A DNA stretch of 64,000 nt from Mesorhizobium sp. AR07. GTDB taxonomy: Bacteria; Pseudomonadota; Alphaproteobacteria; Rhizobiales; Rhizobiaceae. The DNA is taken from contig NZ_CP080525.1 of NCBI RefSeq assembly GCF_024746815.1, positions 5,512,501 through 5,576,500 on the forward strand, read 5' to 3'. The notes beneath the pieces are model-generated. The model was not told the DNA's origin and ran no database searches. It saw nothing but the letters and a program-made list of their open reading frames with translations. Every line of letters starts with the position of its first letter. The first letter of the stretch is position 1. The position numbers and the translations under genes are program-made. Positions 34,066 through 43,508 of the stretch are shown here, piece by piece.

Positions 34066-34488
34066 ATGCTGAAAGAATTCCAGGAATTCATTTCCAAGGG
34101 CAATGTGATGGACCTTGCGGTCGGCGTCATCATCGGCGCGGCCTTCGCCAGGATCGTCGATTCCCTTGTCAACGACATCATCATGCCGATCGTCGGCGCG
34201 ATTTTCGGCGGACTGGACTTCAACAACTATTTCTTCGGGCTTTCCTCGACCGTCAACGCCACCTCGCTGGCGGACGCCAAGAAGCAAGGCGCCGTTTTCG
34301 CGTATGGCAGCTTCATCACGGTGGCGCTGAACTTCGTCATCCTCGCCTTCATCATCTTCCTCATGGTCAAGGCCGTGAACAATATGCGCAAGCGGATCGA
34401 GCGCGAGAAGCCGGCTGCACCCGCGGCCCCGCCACCGGCCGATGTCGCGCTGCTGACCGAAATTCGCGACCTGCTCGCTAGGCGCTGA
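34066..34488 (+). CDS. mscL: Large-conductance mechanosensitive channel
   Basis: This 140-residue protein begins MLKEFQEFISKGNVMDLAVGVIIGAAFARIV, the amphipathic helix and pore-lining TM1 of MscL. TM2 is FITVALNFVILAFIIFLMVKAVN and the cytoplasmic helix follows an Ala/Pro linker (ALLTEIRDLL). The homopentamer opens under membrane tension to release osmolytes on hypo-osmotic shock. AAGGAGG lies five bases before the ATG. A rho-independent terminator follows at 34511-34540, so it is transcribed alone. Confidence 0.97.
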   Translation: MLKEFQEFISKGNVMDLAVGVIIGAAFARIVDSLVNDIIMPIVGAIFGGLDFNNYFFGLSSTVNATSLADAKKQGAVFAYGSFITVALNFVILAFIIFLMVKAVNNMRKRIEREKPAAPAAPPPADVALLTEIRDLLARR

Positions 34489-34510
34489 CCTCCAACAGCA
34501 TTGCTGGACC

Positions 34511-34540
34511 AAAACCCCGGTCGTTCGCGGCCGGGGTTTT
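34511..34540 (+). terminator. Rho-independent terminator after mscL
   Basis: The strong hairpin has arms AAAACCCCGG and CCGGGGTTTT around a 10-base loop, and the 3' arm ends in a T-tract. It lies 22 bases after the mscL stop. The A-tract on the other side makes it potentially bidirectional. Confidence 0.9.
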
Positions 34541-34600
34541 CTGTTTTCGCATCTGGTAAGGAGCGCTTGTTAACGCCCCGAGATCGGAACGGACCCGCCC

Positions 34601-35767
34601 ATGACTTTGATCGACAGCTTGCGCACGCAGGCCCGCGCCGCGCCCGAAAGCGGCATTGTCGCCGTCGTCAATTATGGCCGCCTGCGCGAGGGCATGATCC
34701 CGCTCTGGGCCGGTGAGGGCGACCTGCCGACACCTCAATTCATCACCGATGCCGCGTCGAAGGCGCTGGCCGGCGGCGAGACGTTCTACACCTGGCAGAA
34801 GGGCATCCCCGATCTCAGGCAGGCGCTCTCCCGCTACTATGCCAGGCATTTCGGCAAGAGCTTTCCCGAGGAGCAATTCATCGTCACCGGGTCCGGCATG
34901 CATGCCATCCAGCTGGCGCTCGCCGCACTTGCCGGTGCCGGCGACGAGGTGGTCTATCTGTCGCCGGCCTGGCCGAATTTCGATGCAGCCGCGGCGATAT
35001 CGGGAGCCGTTCCGGTGCCGGTCACGCTCGACCATTCCGGCAATGGCTGGTCCTGCGACGTCGAGAAGATCGCCGCGGCGATCACGCCGCGCACCAAGGC
35101 GCTGTTCATCAACACACCGTCGAACCCGACCGGCTGGACCGCCGATCGCGAGACCTTGCAGGCGATCCTCGATCTCGCCCGAGCAAAGAACCTCTGGATC
35201 ATCGCCGACGAGATTTATGCGCTGTTCCACTATGGTCACGGTCGCGCGCCGTCCTTCCTCGACATCGCGACGGCAGAGGATCGTATCCTGTTCGTCAACA
35301 GTTTTTCCAAGAACTGGGCGATGACCGGCTGGCGGGTCGGCTGGATCAAGACCCATCCGGTGCTGCAGCAGGTGTTCGAGAACCTGATCCAGTATTCGAC
35401 CTCAGGCGTCGCCCAATTCATGCAGCGCGGCGCGGTTGCCGCCCTTGACGAAGGCGATGCTTTTATTGCCGAACAGGTGGAGCGGGCGCGTGCGGCGCGC
35501 GATCTGGTCTGCGGCATTCTCGGCGCCTCCGGCCGCGCCCGATTCACCGTGCCGCAGGGCGCGTTCTATCTGTTCTTCACCGTCGACGGCATCACCGATT
35601 CACGCGCAGCCGCCTTCGACATCGTCGACAAGGCCAATGTCGGTCTGGCGCCTGGCACCGCCTTCGGCCCCGGCGGCGAAGCCTTCCTCAGGCTGTGTTT
35701 CCACCGCCGCCTTGACCAGGTCGAGGAAGCGGCGCACCGGCTGGCGAAGTGGATGAAGACTGTTTGA
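34601..35767 (+). CDS. Class I/II pyridoxal-phosphate aminotransferase
   Basis: This 388-residue fold-type I aminotransferase carries the cofactor region GSGMHAIQLALAALAG, NTPSNPTGW, the Asp of IIADEIYALFHYG, and the Schiff-base Lys in NSFSKNWAMTGWRVGW. It belongs to the aspartate/aromatic aminotransferase-like group. The substrate is not decidable. The ATG at 34601 begins the homology. It converges with hemA; the roughly 150-base gap between them has no supported gene. Confidence 0.88.
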   Translation: MTLIDSLRTQARAAPESGIVAVVNYGRLREGMIPLWAGEGDLPTPQFITDAASKALAGGETFYTWQKGIPDLRQALSRYYARHFGKSFPEEQFIVTGSGMHAIQLALAALAGAGDEVVYLSPAWPNFDAAAAISGAVPVPVTLDHSGNGWSCDVEKIAAAITPRTKALFINTPSNPTGWTADRETLQAILDLARAKNLWIIADEIYALFHYGHGRAPSFLDIATAEDRILFVNSFSKNWAMTGWRVGWIKTHPVLQQVFENLIQYSTSGVAQFMQRGAVAALDEGDAFIAEQVERARAARDLVCGILGASGRARFTVPQGAFYLFFTVDGITDSRAAAFDIVDKANVGLAPGTAFGPGGEAFLRLCFHRRLDQVEEAAHRLAKWMKTV

Positions 35768-35918
35768 GCCGTCGACGAAGCCCGGAATGAAAATCGCTCC
35801 GGCGAGTCAGCTGGCGTGGGTGTCGAGAACCGGAGCGCAGCGGACATTCAGGTCCGTGAGCACCGGAAGCGCAGACACTCGCGTCAGATGGCCGTCGGAG
35901 TAGAGTTTCAAACGGGCT

Positions 35919-37196
35919 TCAGCCGCCTGACTTGGGGACGAGCAGCGGTATGATCCGGTCGCTCTTGGCGACCGACGGCCGGCCTGCCGAACCGTAAGCG
36001 ATACCCAGCGCGTCCCAGGTCTCGACCAGGGCATCCTGCAGGGCCGCGATCAGCGCGTCGGAATGGAACGGCGTCGGCGTGATGCGCAGCCGCTCGGTGC
36101 CGCGCGGCACGGTCGGATAATTGATCGGCTGGATGTAGATGCCGTGCACGCCAAGCAGGCGGTCGCTCGCCATCTTGCAGAGTTCCGGGTCGCCGACGAG
36201 CAGCGGCACGATGTGGGTGGAAGACTCCATCACCGGTAGCCCGGCAGCGGCGAGAATCTGCTTTGTCAGTGTCGCCTGCCGATGCTGGGCGTCACGCTCC
36301 GCCTGCGAACGCTTCAGATGGCGGATGGACGTGGTGGTGGCCGCGGCGATGGCCGGCGGCAGCGCCGTGGTGAAGATGAAGCCCGGCGCGTAGGAGCGCA
36401 CGGCGTCGATGACAGCGCTGGTGCCGGTGATGTAGCCGCCAAGCGTACCGAACGCCTTGGCCAGCGTGCCTTGGATGATGTCGATACGGTCGGCCAGGCC
36501 TTCGCGCTCGGTGATGCCGCCGCCGCGCGGTCCGTACATGCCGACGGCATGGACCTCGTCGATATAGGTCATGGCGTTGTAGCGCTCGGCGAGTTCGACG
36601 ATCTGCTTGATCGGCGCGATGTCGCCATCCATCGAATAGACGCTTTCGAAGACGATCAGCTTGGCGCGTTCACGGCCCGCCGCCTGCAAAAGGCTTTCCA
36701 GATGCGCGACGTCATTGTGGCGGAAGATCTTCTTTTCCGCGCCCGAGCGCCGCACGCCTTCGATCATCGAGGCGTGGTTCAGTTCGTCCGAGATGATCAG
36801 GCAATTGGGCAGAAGCCGCGCGATGGTCGAGATCGACGCTTCGTTGGAGACGAAGCCGGAGGTGAAGACCAGTGCCGCTTCCTTGTCGTGCAGGTCGGCA
36901 AGTTCCAGCTCGAGCTCGACCAGCGGGTTGCTGGTGCCGGAAATGTTGCGGGTGCCGCCGGCGCCCGAGCCCATCTTGCCCGCCGCATTCTGGAAGGCGG
37001 CTATGACGTCGGGATGCTGGCCCATGCCGAGATAGTCGTTGGAGCACCAGACGGTGATTTCCTCGGCGCGGCCATTGGAACGCCAGATGGCGCGCGGAAA
37101 CTTGCCTGCAATACGCTCGAGGTCGGCGAAGACGCGGTAGCGACGCTCTGCATGGAGCTGATCGATCGCTTCTTCGAAGAACCGCTGATAGTTCAT
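35919..37196 (-). CDS. hemA: 5-aminolevulinate synthase
   Basis: This 425-residue PLP enzyme condenses glycine with succinyl-CoA, the C4 route to heme used by alphaproteobacteria. Landmarks are CSNDYLGMGQHP near the start, GSGAGGTRNISGTSNPLVELE (glycine-rich substrate site), YIDEVHAVGMYG, and Lys247 in QGTLAKAFGTLGGY. The start MNYQRFFEEA is the family's usual one. A perfect FNR/FixK box lies 124 bases upstream, which suggests induction at low oxygen, as reported for rhizobial hemA. Full-length and intact. Confidence 0.96.
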   Translation of the reverse strand: MNYQRFFEEAIDQLHAERRYRVFADLERIAGKFPRAIWRSNGRAEEITVWCSNDYLGMGQHPDVIAAFQNAAGKMGSGAGGTRNISGTSNPLVELELELADLHDKEAALVFTSGFVSNEASISTIARLLPNCLIISDELNHASMIEGVRRSGAEKKIFRHNDVAHLESLLQAAGRERAKLIVFESVYSMDGDIAPIKQIVELAERYNAMTYIDEVHAVGMYGPRGGGITEREGLADRIDIIQGTLAKAFGTLGGYITGTSAVIDAVRSYAPGFIFTTALPPAIAAATTTSIRHLKRSQAERDAQHRQATLTKQILAAAGLPVMESSTHIVPLLVGDPELCKMASDRLLGVHGIYIQPINYPTVPRGTERLRITPTPFHSDALIAALQDALVETWDALGIAYGSAGRPSVAKSDRIIPLLVPKSGG

Positions 37197-37319
37197 GTCG
37201 ACTTCCCAATTTTGCGCGGGATCATAATCATTGCCCTATTGGTCGTCCACCGGGCCTTTTTGGTCAAAATGCCACGCCCCGGACCTGTTCCTAACGACCA
37301 CGGATCGTGGCCTATTCCG

Positions 37320-37333
37320 TTGATGTGGATCAA
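37320..37333 (-). promoter_or_regulatory. FNR/FixK-type box upstream of hemA
   Basis: TTGATGTGGATCAA matches the TTGAT-N4-ATCAA consensus perfectly in both half-sites. It lies 124 bases upstream of the hemA start and also upstream of galE on the other strand (about 124 bases). A palindrome CCACGGATCGTGG sits at 37298-37310, between the box and hemA. FixK/FnrN control of hemA is established in rhizobia; assignment to hemA rather than galE is by that precedent. Confidence 0.75.
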
Positions 37334-37456
37334 TTTTGTTTCAGCACGATGCCACATCCTGGCAACGCCGGTTACCAAGGGTTCTAATGGCCATTCCACG
37401 GGCTTTCCAGTAAGGCGATGGTTGAGACAGTTTCCGATAAATCTTGAGATGCGAGG

Positions 37457-38458
37457 ATGCGGATGACGGTTTTGGTGACAGGCGGTGCCGGTTATATCGG
37501 CAGTCACATGGTCTGGGAGTTGCTGGATGCCGGCGAGAGTGTCGTCGTTCTCGACCGTCTTTCCACCGGCTTCGAATGGGCGGTGGCGCCGGAGGCGAAG
37601 CTGGTCGTCGGCGATGTCGCCGACAAGGAACTGGTCGGCGGAGTCATCAGGGATAACAAGGTCGACGCGATCATCCATTTCGCCGGTTCGATCGTGGTGC
37701 CGGAATCGGTCGCCGACCCGCTCGGCTACTACGAGAACAACACCTGCAAGACGCGCACGCTGATTGAAACCGCGGTGCGCGAGGGCGTCCCCAATTTCAT
37801 CTTTTCCTCGACCGCCGCCGTCTATGGCGGCGCCGGACTGGAGCCGGTGCGCGAGGATGCCCGCCTGGCGCCGGAATCGCCCTATGGCCTGTCCAAGCTG
37901 ATGAGCGAATGGATGCTGCGCGATGCGGCGATAGCGCATGGGCTCCGCTACACCGCGCTGCGCTATTTCAACGTCGCCGGCGCCGACCCGAAAGGTCGCA
38001 CCGGCCAGTCGACGCCGGGTGCCACCCATCTGATCAAGGTCGCCTGCGAGACAGCGCTAGGCAAGCGTCCGTTCATGCAGGTTTTCGGCACCGACTACTC
38101 GACGCCGGACGGCACCTGCATGCGCGACTATATCCATGTCAGCGACCTGGCGGCGGCGCATCGGCTGGCCCTGCAGCGGCTGCGCGACGGTGGCACCAGC
38201 CTCGTCGCCAATTGCGGCTACAGCCATGGCTATTCGGTGCTCGAGGTCATCGACAGCGTGCGGCGTGCCTTCGGCCATGATTTCGAGGTGAAAATGGGTG
38301 ATCGCCGCCCCGGCGACGCCGCGGCGGTGGTCGCCAATTCGGATCTCGCCCGCGCCGAACTCGGCTGGACCCCGCAACGCGACGATCTCGACCAGATCGT
38401 TGCCGATGCGCTCGCCTGGGAGCGTATCCTGACCGGCAAGAACTCCGCACGGGGCTGA
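37457..38458 (+). CDS. galE: UDP-glucose 4-epimerase
   Basis: This 333-residue extended-SDR enzyme interconverts UDP-glucose and UDP-galactose, feeding exopolysaccharide and LPS synthesis. The NAD-binding motif is VTGGAGYIGSHM, the Ser/Tyr/Lys triad is visible as FSSTAAVYG and YGLSK, and FNVAGADP-type substrate loops follow. Starts at 37457 or 37463 are both possible in ATGCGGATG, with GAGG just upstream. Divergent from hemA. Confidence 0.92.
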   Translation: MRMTVLVTGGAGYIGSHMVWELLDAGESVVVLDRLSTGFEWAVAPEAKLVVGDVADKELVGGVIRDNKVDAIIHFAGSIVVPESVADPLGYYENNTCKTRTLIETAVREGVPNFIFSSTAAVYGGAGLEPVREDARLAPESPYGLSKLMSEWMLRDAAIAHGLRYTALRYFNVAGADPKGRTGQSTPGATHLIKVACETALGKRPFMQVFGTDYSTPDGTCMRDYIHVSDLAAAHRLALQRLRDGGTSLVANCGYSHGYSVLEVIDSVRRAFGHDFEVKMGDRRPGDAAAVVANSDLARAELGWTPQRDDLDQIVADALAWERILTGKNSARG

Positions 38459-38565
38459 ACCGGCGGCTTCTCCCCAGGGCTCGCAAGGCGGGCAGTGAAG
38501 CGCTATTGAAGACACTTGCGGCAGGGCGTGGAGGCGCTGTGCCGCGAAGAGCTTTGGGGGACGGT

Positions 38566-39816
38566 ATGAAGATAACGGTGCTTGGGGCCGGCGTTGTCGG
38601 TACGGCGGCCGCCTATTATCTGGCCAGCGACGGTCATGAGGTCACCGTGATCGAGCGCCATCCGGCGCCGGCGCGTGGCACCAGCCAGTCGAATGCCGGC
38701 TTGGTGTCGCCGGGCGATGCCACTGCCTGGGCCTCGCCGGCGGCGCTGAAGACCTTCCTGCGCGCGCTCTACAACCATGATCTCGGCATAAAGGTGCGGC
38801 TGCGCTTCGATCCGTATTTCCTCGCCTGGAGCCTGCGCTTCCTGCGCCAGTGCACGAAAGAGCGCTTGCGCGCCAACAGCCGGGTCAAGCTGCGCCTGGC
38901 GCTCTATTCGCGCGACTGCATCAACGCCATCTCCGCCGATACCGGCATCGGCTATGACGAGCGCAAAAAGGGCATCCTCTATTTCTTTCGCTCGCAGCAC
39001 AGTCTCGACACCGGCACGGACAATTATCGCTATCTGGCCGAGCACGGCCTGCCGATCGAGATCGTTGGGCGCGACCGGCTGATCGAGCTTGAACCGGGTC
39101 TTGCCGGCGTGAAGGAAAAGATCGCCGGTGGCGTCTATTCGCCGATCGACCAGACCGGCGATTCCCGGCAGTTCGTGGAAAAGCTCGCGGCCCATGCCGC
39201 CGAGAAGCTCCGCGTGACATTTCTCTACGGCACGACGGTCGAGGGCCTCGATATCGAAGGCGACCGGGTGCGCGCGGTGATGACGTCGGCCGGGCCGATC
39301 GCCGGCGATGCCGTGGTCATCTCCATGGGGCCGGAAAGCGGCCTGCTCGGCCGCCGCTACGGCATCGACCTGCCTGTCTATCCGGTGAAGGGTTATACCG
39401 CGACGATTCCCCTGGAGGACGAGACCAGGGGCCCGACGATGGGCGGCGCCGACGAGGACCAGCTGATCGCCTATTCCAGGCTGGGCAACCGGCTGCGGCT
39501 CGCTTCGACCGCCGAATTCACCGGTTTCGACCGCGGCCACAAGCCAAGCGACTTCGCCGCCATGTTCAGGACCGGCAAGGACCTGTTCCCAGGCGCCTTC
39601 GACGAGAGGAGGGCGGAGCTGTGGGCGGGTCTGCGGCCGATGATGCCCAATTCGGTGCCGGTTATCGGCCAGGCGCGCTACCAAAACCTCTATCTCGACA
39701 CCGGGCACGGCCATGTCGGCTGGACCATGGCTTGCGGCTCGGGGAAATTCCTTGCCGACCTGGTCGCAGGCCGCAAGCCGGAGATCGACCCGCAGGGGCT
39801 GGTCTACGCCAATTGA
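38566..39816 (+). CDS. dadA: D-amino acid dehydrogenase, DadA-like
   Basis: This 416-residue FAD-dependent oxidoreductase of the DAO family opens with the dinucleotide-binding motif VLGAGVVGTAAAYYLASDGHEVTVIER, followed by GTSQSNAGLVSPGDATAWASP, a hallmark of the DadA small subunit. The C-terminal GHGHVGWTMACGSGKFLADL also fits. It oxidises D-amino acids to 2-oxo acids, passing electrons to the respiratory chain. The ATG at 38566 is chosen because the FAD motif starts there; the frame is open to 38506. A racemase partner is not adjacent. Confidence 0.88.
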   Translation: MKITVLGAGVVGTAAAYYLASDGHEVTVIERHPAPARGTSQSNAGLVSPGDATAWASPAALKTFLRALYNHDLGIKVRLRFDPYFLAWSLRFLRQCTKERLRANSRVKLRLALYSRDCINAISADTGIGYDERKKGILYFFRSQHSLDTGTDNYRYLAEHGLPIEIVGRDRLIELEPGLAGVKEKIAGGVYSPIDQTGDSRQFVEKLAAHAAEKLRVTFLYGTTVEGLDIEGDRVRAVMTSAGPIAGDAVVISMGPESGLLGRRYGIDLPVYPVKGYTATIPLEDETRGPTMGGADEDQLIAYSRLGNRLRLASTAEFTGFDRGHKPSDFAAMFRTGKDLFPGAFDERRAELWAGLRPMMPNSVPVIGQARYQNLYLDTGHGHVGWTMACGSGKFLADLVAGRKPEIDPQGLVYAN

Positions 39817-39845
39817 TGGAGAATTAGCCGTCGTGTCGGACAGAC

Positions 39846-41222
39846 CTATCCCTGCGCTTCGACCGCCGCGCGCCATGCGCTGACGTAGCCGGCCCAGACC
39901 GGGTCGGTCGGTGGCTCCAGCCTTTTGCCCTTGCCATGAGCAGTTGCCTGGTCCGTCGCCAGCAGCGCGGCGCCGATGCTGGTGCCGGTGGCGGCCTCGG
40001 ATGCGATGACGCTGCGTGCCGTGCTTGACGCCAGCATGCCGACAAACAGCCGGTTGCGGGCAAAGGGACCTTCGACGGTGGTCGGGCCGTCGGCGCCGAT
40101 CAGCTCGAGGCAGGTCGCCGTCATCAGCGCCAGGTAAAACGAGATGGCGGCAAAGCGCTGAGTGTTGTTGATGCCGTCCGCGTTGAGCCATGTCGCGGCA
40201 TGATGCAGGAACGGCCCCGACCCTTGCTGGGTCGAAGGCAGCAGCAATGTCTTTCGCGCCAGCACAGTGCCGACATCATCTTCGGTCCAGTTGTCTGGCT
40301 GGCCTTCGGTCAGCAGGGAAAATTCACGCCCGCCCATGAAGCGCGCGGAGGGAACGGGGTCGCCCAGCGCGCTGACATTGACCAGCGTATCGCGCGCCGC
40401 ATCCAGCACGACCTGTTTGCCGCCGACCGCCATCGACACCACCCAGGTGCCGGTCGAGACCACGGAGAAGGGCGGCCTGTCGGACAGGAGATGCGGCAGC
40501 AGCGAAGCGTTGGAATCGTGCAGGCCGCAGAACACCGGTGTTTGCGGATCGAGCCCGGTTCGTGCCGCAAGCGCCGGCAGGATTGGGCCGAGCCGATCCC
40601 TTGCCGGCCGTACCGGCGCCATCAGGTCGCGCCAATCCAGGCGATCGACCAGTGACGAGAAATCGGCTTTCCAGGGGTTCCACAAATCGGTGTGGCAGCC
40701 GAGCGAGGTCACCTCATTCGCGGCGACGCCTGTCAGGCGCAGTGCCCAGTATTGCGGATACATCAGCATCGCGGCGGCCTTGGCGAATTCCGCTGGGAAA
40801 CGCTTTTGCTGCCAGAAGAATTGCGCGCCGAGATTGAGGCCGAGCGGCAGCCGTGGCGTGCCGGTCTCGGCGAAGGGCGGGCGGATCGCGTCGTAGTCCG
40901 CCGCCAGCCTGTCGGGGCCATCGAACTCATAGTCGAGCACCGGCAGCACCAACTCGCCCGCGGCGTCGACCAGCGCACCGGTCGCGCCATGCGTGGTGAT
41001 CGAAATGGCGTCGATGCGCTGTTCGCGGTTGAGATCGGCAAGGCTGTCGAGGATGAACGTCCACAGCGCCTCGACATCGTGATGCGGGTAGGGCGCCTGC
41101 CGGACCGGTGCATTCGCCATGCGGCGCAGCGCCCCTTCTGTCAGCGTGGCGAGGTCAACCAATGCCACCTTGGCGTTGGTCTTGCCGATGTCGATGACGG
41201 CGATATGGCGGATCGCGCTCAT
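39846..41222 (-). CDS. rhaK: FGGY sugar kinase of the rhamnose operon
   Basis: This 458-residue FGGY kinase begins MSAIRHIAVIDIGKTNAKVALVDL (first phosphate loop) and contains the second phosphate-binding region VVSTGTWVVSMAVGG and GVTTVEGPF-like adenosine region (ADGPTTVEGPFARNRLF). It phosphorylates L-rhamnulose or rhamnose as last gene of the minus-strand rha operon. In R. leguminosarum RhaK is also required for function of the rhamnose ABC transporter. The start overlaps the mutarotase stop as ATGA. Confidence 0.9.
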   Translation of the reverse strand: MSAIRHIAVIDIGKTNAKVALVDLATLTEGALRRMANAPVRQAPYPHHDVEALWTFILDSLADLNREQRIDAISITTHGATGALVDAAGELVLPVLDYEFDGPDRLAADYDAIRPPFAETGTPRLPLGLNLGAQFFWQQKRFPAEFAKAAAMLMYPQYWALRLTGVAANEVTSLGCHTDLWNPWKADFSSLVDRLDWRDLMAPVRPARDRLGPILPALAARTGLDPQTPVFCGLHDSNASLLPHLLSDRPPFSVVSTGTWVVSMAVGGKQVVLDAARDTLVNVSALGDPVPSARFMGGREFSLLTEGQPDNWTEDDVGTVLARKTLLLPSTQQGSGPFLHHAATWLNADGINNTQRFAAISFYLALMTATCLELIGADGPTTVEGPFARNRLFVGMLASSTARSVIASEAATGTSIGAALLATDQATAHGKGKRLEPPTDPVWAGYVSAWRAAVEAQG

Positions 41223-41536
41223 GCCATATGGAACACGGTTTCCAGCGCCACGGCCACCGGCTGATTGTCCGGCCTGGTCTCCATGATGTCCGCCATGTGG
41301 GCCCACCAGCGCTGCATCACCGGATGCTTCGGCAATTCGTCCATGCCGTGCTCGTCTCGTCGCCACAGCACGCCGAACAAGATGCCGGTCTCCTCGTCAA
41401 GATGGATCGAGTAGTCGGAAACGCCGGCCTGCTGCAGGAGCGCTACCAGCGATGGCCAGATCTCGTCGTGGCGCTTCTTGTATTCGGCCTTCATGCCCGG
41501 CATGAGCTTCATCTTGAACGCGTATTTCTCAGGCAT
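41219..41536 (-). CDS. rhaM: L-rhamnose mutarotase (RhaU/RhaM)
   Basis: This 105-residue dimeric alpha/beta-barrel protein interconverts the anomers of L-rhamnose. The start MPEKYAFKMKLMPGMKAEYKKRHDEIWP holds the conserved His/Glu segment, and VSDYSIHLDEETGILFGVLWR and VMQRWWAHMADIMET follow as in E. coli RhaM. It is called rhaU in R. leguminosarum. It overlaps rhaQ upstream by 8 bases and rhaK downstream by 4, part of one operon. Confidence 0.94.
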   Translation of the reverse strand: MPEKYAFKMKLMPGMKAEYKKRHDEIWPSLVALLQQAGVSDYSIHLDEETGILFGVLWRRDEHGMDELPKHPVMQRWWAHMADIMETRPDNQPVAVALETVFHMA

Positions 41537-42531
41537 ATCGTCCTCCGCGCAGCCGCCGCCAGACGATCGGCAGCGCGATAACGATGATCAGCAGCAGGCC
41601 GATGAAGATCGACATGACGATGCCGGGCACGTTGAGCAGGCCAAGCCCGAAGGTGACCAGCCCCATGATGAAGGCGGCGAGCACGACGCCCAAAATGCTG
41701 CCGGCGCCGCCGAGGATGCTGACGCCGCCAAGCACCACCATAGTGATGACTTCCAGCTCATAGCCCTGCGCGATCGACGGCCGTGTCGAGCCGAGCCGCG
41801 AGGTGATCAGCACCGAGGCGATGCCCGACATCAGCCCGGTCAGGCAAAACAGGATGAACTTGGTGCGGCCGACGCGCACGCCGGAAAACTGCGCCGCGAC
41901 CGGATTGTTGCCGATGGCAAAAACGCGGCGGCCGAAGCTCGTGCGGTGCAGCACGAACCAGTAGACGACGGCCGCGATGAGAAACAGCACCAGCTCGAAG
42001 GACACCACCCACCAGACGTAACCCTGGCCGAAGAAGGCAAAAACTTTCAGGATAGCCCTTGTAGGCCTGGTCGCCGAGGATGATGAAGGCGATGCCGCGA
42101 AAAAGGCTCATCGTGCCGATGGTGACGACGATGGAAGGCAGGCCAAGTCTTGTCACCAGCAGCCCGTTGAAGGCGCCACAGCCGAGCCCGACGACAGTGC
42201 CGATCAGCACCAGCACAGGTGTGCCGGCGCCGGCCTGCACCGCCATGCCCATCATCGTCGACGCCAGCGCGACGATGGCGGCCACCGACAGGTCGATCTC
42301 GCCGGAAATGATCAGCAGCGCCATGGCAAAGGCGATCAGGCCCTTCTCGGTGAAGTTGAAGGTGAGATCGGACAGCGAATAGGGGTCGAGGAAATAGGGC
42401 GAGGCAAAGCTGTTGATGGCGAAGATGGCGACGGCCACCACGACCAGCAGCGCTTCCCAGGAAAAGATCGCTGACCTTAGCGGCTTATCGAGCCGGTCGG
42501 GAATGTGGCGCGGGGCAGGGACGTCGGTCAT
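41529..42531 (-). pseudogene. rhaQ: Rhamnose ABC permease rhaQ, frameshifted
   Basis: The first frame starts at 42531 (MTDVPAPRHIPDRL) and codes for a BPD_transp_2 sugar permease up to GDQAYKGYPESF. It then shifts; the protein continues in another frame as VVSFELVLFLIAAVVYWFVLHRTSFGRR to the stop at 41529. Removing one A from the five-A run at 42039-42043 restores a normal permease of about 333 residues. As written, membrane segments after the middle of the protein are lost. This is a sequencing error or a recent inactivation of the rhamnose importer. All other rha genes appear intact. ATGA coupling with rhaP and an overlap with rhaM are preserved. Confidence 0.9.
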
Positions 42532-43508
42532 GTCACCGCCTCCATTTTTCGCAGGATAATGCGGCCCTGCTGGCGTTCGCCGCGCGCGTTGAGCACGACG
42601 GCGAGGATGATGGCGCTGCCCGAAATCGCCATCTGCCAGAAGGGCGAGATGTTGATGACCGGCAGGGCGTTAGAAATGATGCCGAGGAACAGCGCGCCGA
42701 GCACCGCGCCGCCGACCGAGCCGATGCCGCCGGCGATCGAGATGCCGCCGATGACGCAGGCGGCGATGATGTTGAGCTCATAGCCGTTGGCGACCTCGAC
42801 CGAGGCGATCACATAGCGCGAGATCCAGAGGTAGCCGGACAGCCCGCCGATCATGCCGGAGATGCAGAAGACAATGAATTTCGTCCGCCCGACATCGATG
42901 CCGGCATAGACCGAGGCCGTCGGGTTGACGCCGATGGCATAGATCGATCGGCCGAGCGCGGTGCGCGTCATCAGGACGAAGAACAGCGCGATGACCAGGA
43001 TGGCGATCCAGGACAGCACCGGAATGCCGAGCAAGGCCGTGCGCTGAAAGCCGATGAAGTCCGGGCTCATCTTGTCGGCATTGACCCAGGCGCCGCCGGA
43101 CAGGACGAAGGTGGCGCCGCGGTAGATGGTCAGCGTGCCCAGCGTCACCACGATCGAGGGGATGTTCAGCCGCCAGACCAAAAGGCCGTTGATGGCGCCG
43201 AGCACCAGCCCAACGGCCAGTGCGATGACGATCAGCAGCGGGATCGGGATCGCCGGGTGCGCGGCGTTCAGCATCGCCACCACCATGCCGGTGAAGCAGA
43301 GATTGGACGCCATCGACAGGTCGATCGACCGGGTCAGGATGACGACCATCTGGCCCAGCGCCAGGATCATCAGGATCGAGGTGTCGTTGAACACCTGACG
43401 CAGATTGCCCGGGTCGGCGAAGGCCGGAAAGCGTGTCGAGATCAACCCGATCAATACGACAATGGCCGCGAGCAGCCAGATTTCGCGGTATTTGAAAAGA
43501 GCTTTCAT
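42528..43508 (-). CDS. rhaP: Rhamnose ABC transporter permease RhaP
   Basis: This 326-residue permease of the ribose/rhamnose (BPD_transp_2, CUT2) type has about ten membrane segments. Typical landmarks are MVVILTRSIDLSMASNLCFTGM, the EAA-like loop RTALGRSIYAIGVNPTASVYAGIDV, and AACVIGGISIAGGIGSVGGAVLGALF. The ATG at 43508 is chosen; the ORF extends upstream only as an overlap with rhaT. It forms the channel with RhaQ, energised by RhaT. Stop and start overlap with both neighbours shows tight coupling. Confidence 0.93.
   Translation of the reverse strand: MKALFKYREIWLLAAIVVLIGLISTRFPAFADPGNLRQVFNDTSILMILALGQMVVILTRSIDLSMASNLCFTGMVVAMLNAAHPAIPIPLLIVIALAVGLVLGAINGLLVWRLNIPSIVVTLGTLTIYRGATFVLSGGAWVNADKMSPDFIGFQRTALLGIPVLSWIAILVIALFFVLMTRTALGRSIYAIGVNPTASVYAGIDVGRTKFIVFCISGMIGGLSGYLWISRYVIASVEVANGYELNIIAACVIGGISIAGGIGSVGGAVLGALFLGIISNALPVINISPFWQMAISGSAIILAVVLNARGERQQGRIILRKMEAVT

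Noticed and set aside
35807..35913. Short minus-strand frame downstream of hemA (about 34 residues)
   Set aside because: It has no ATG/GTG start with a ribosome-binding site and no motif.
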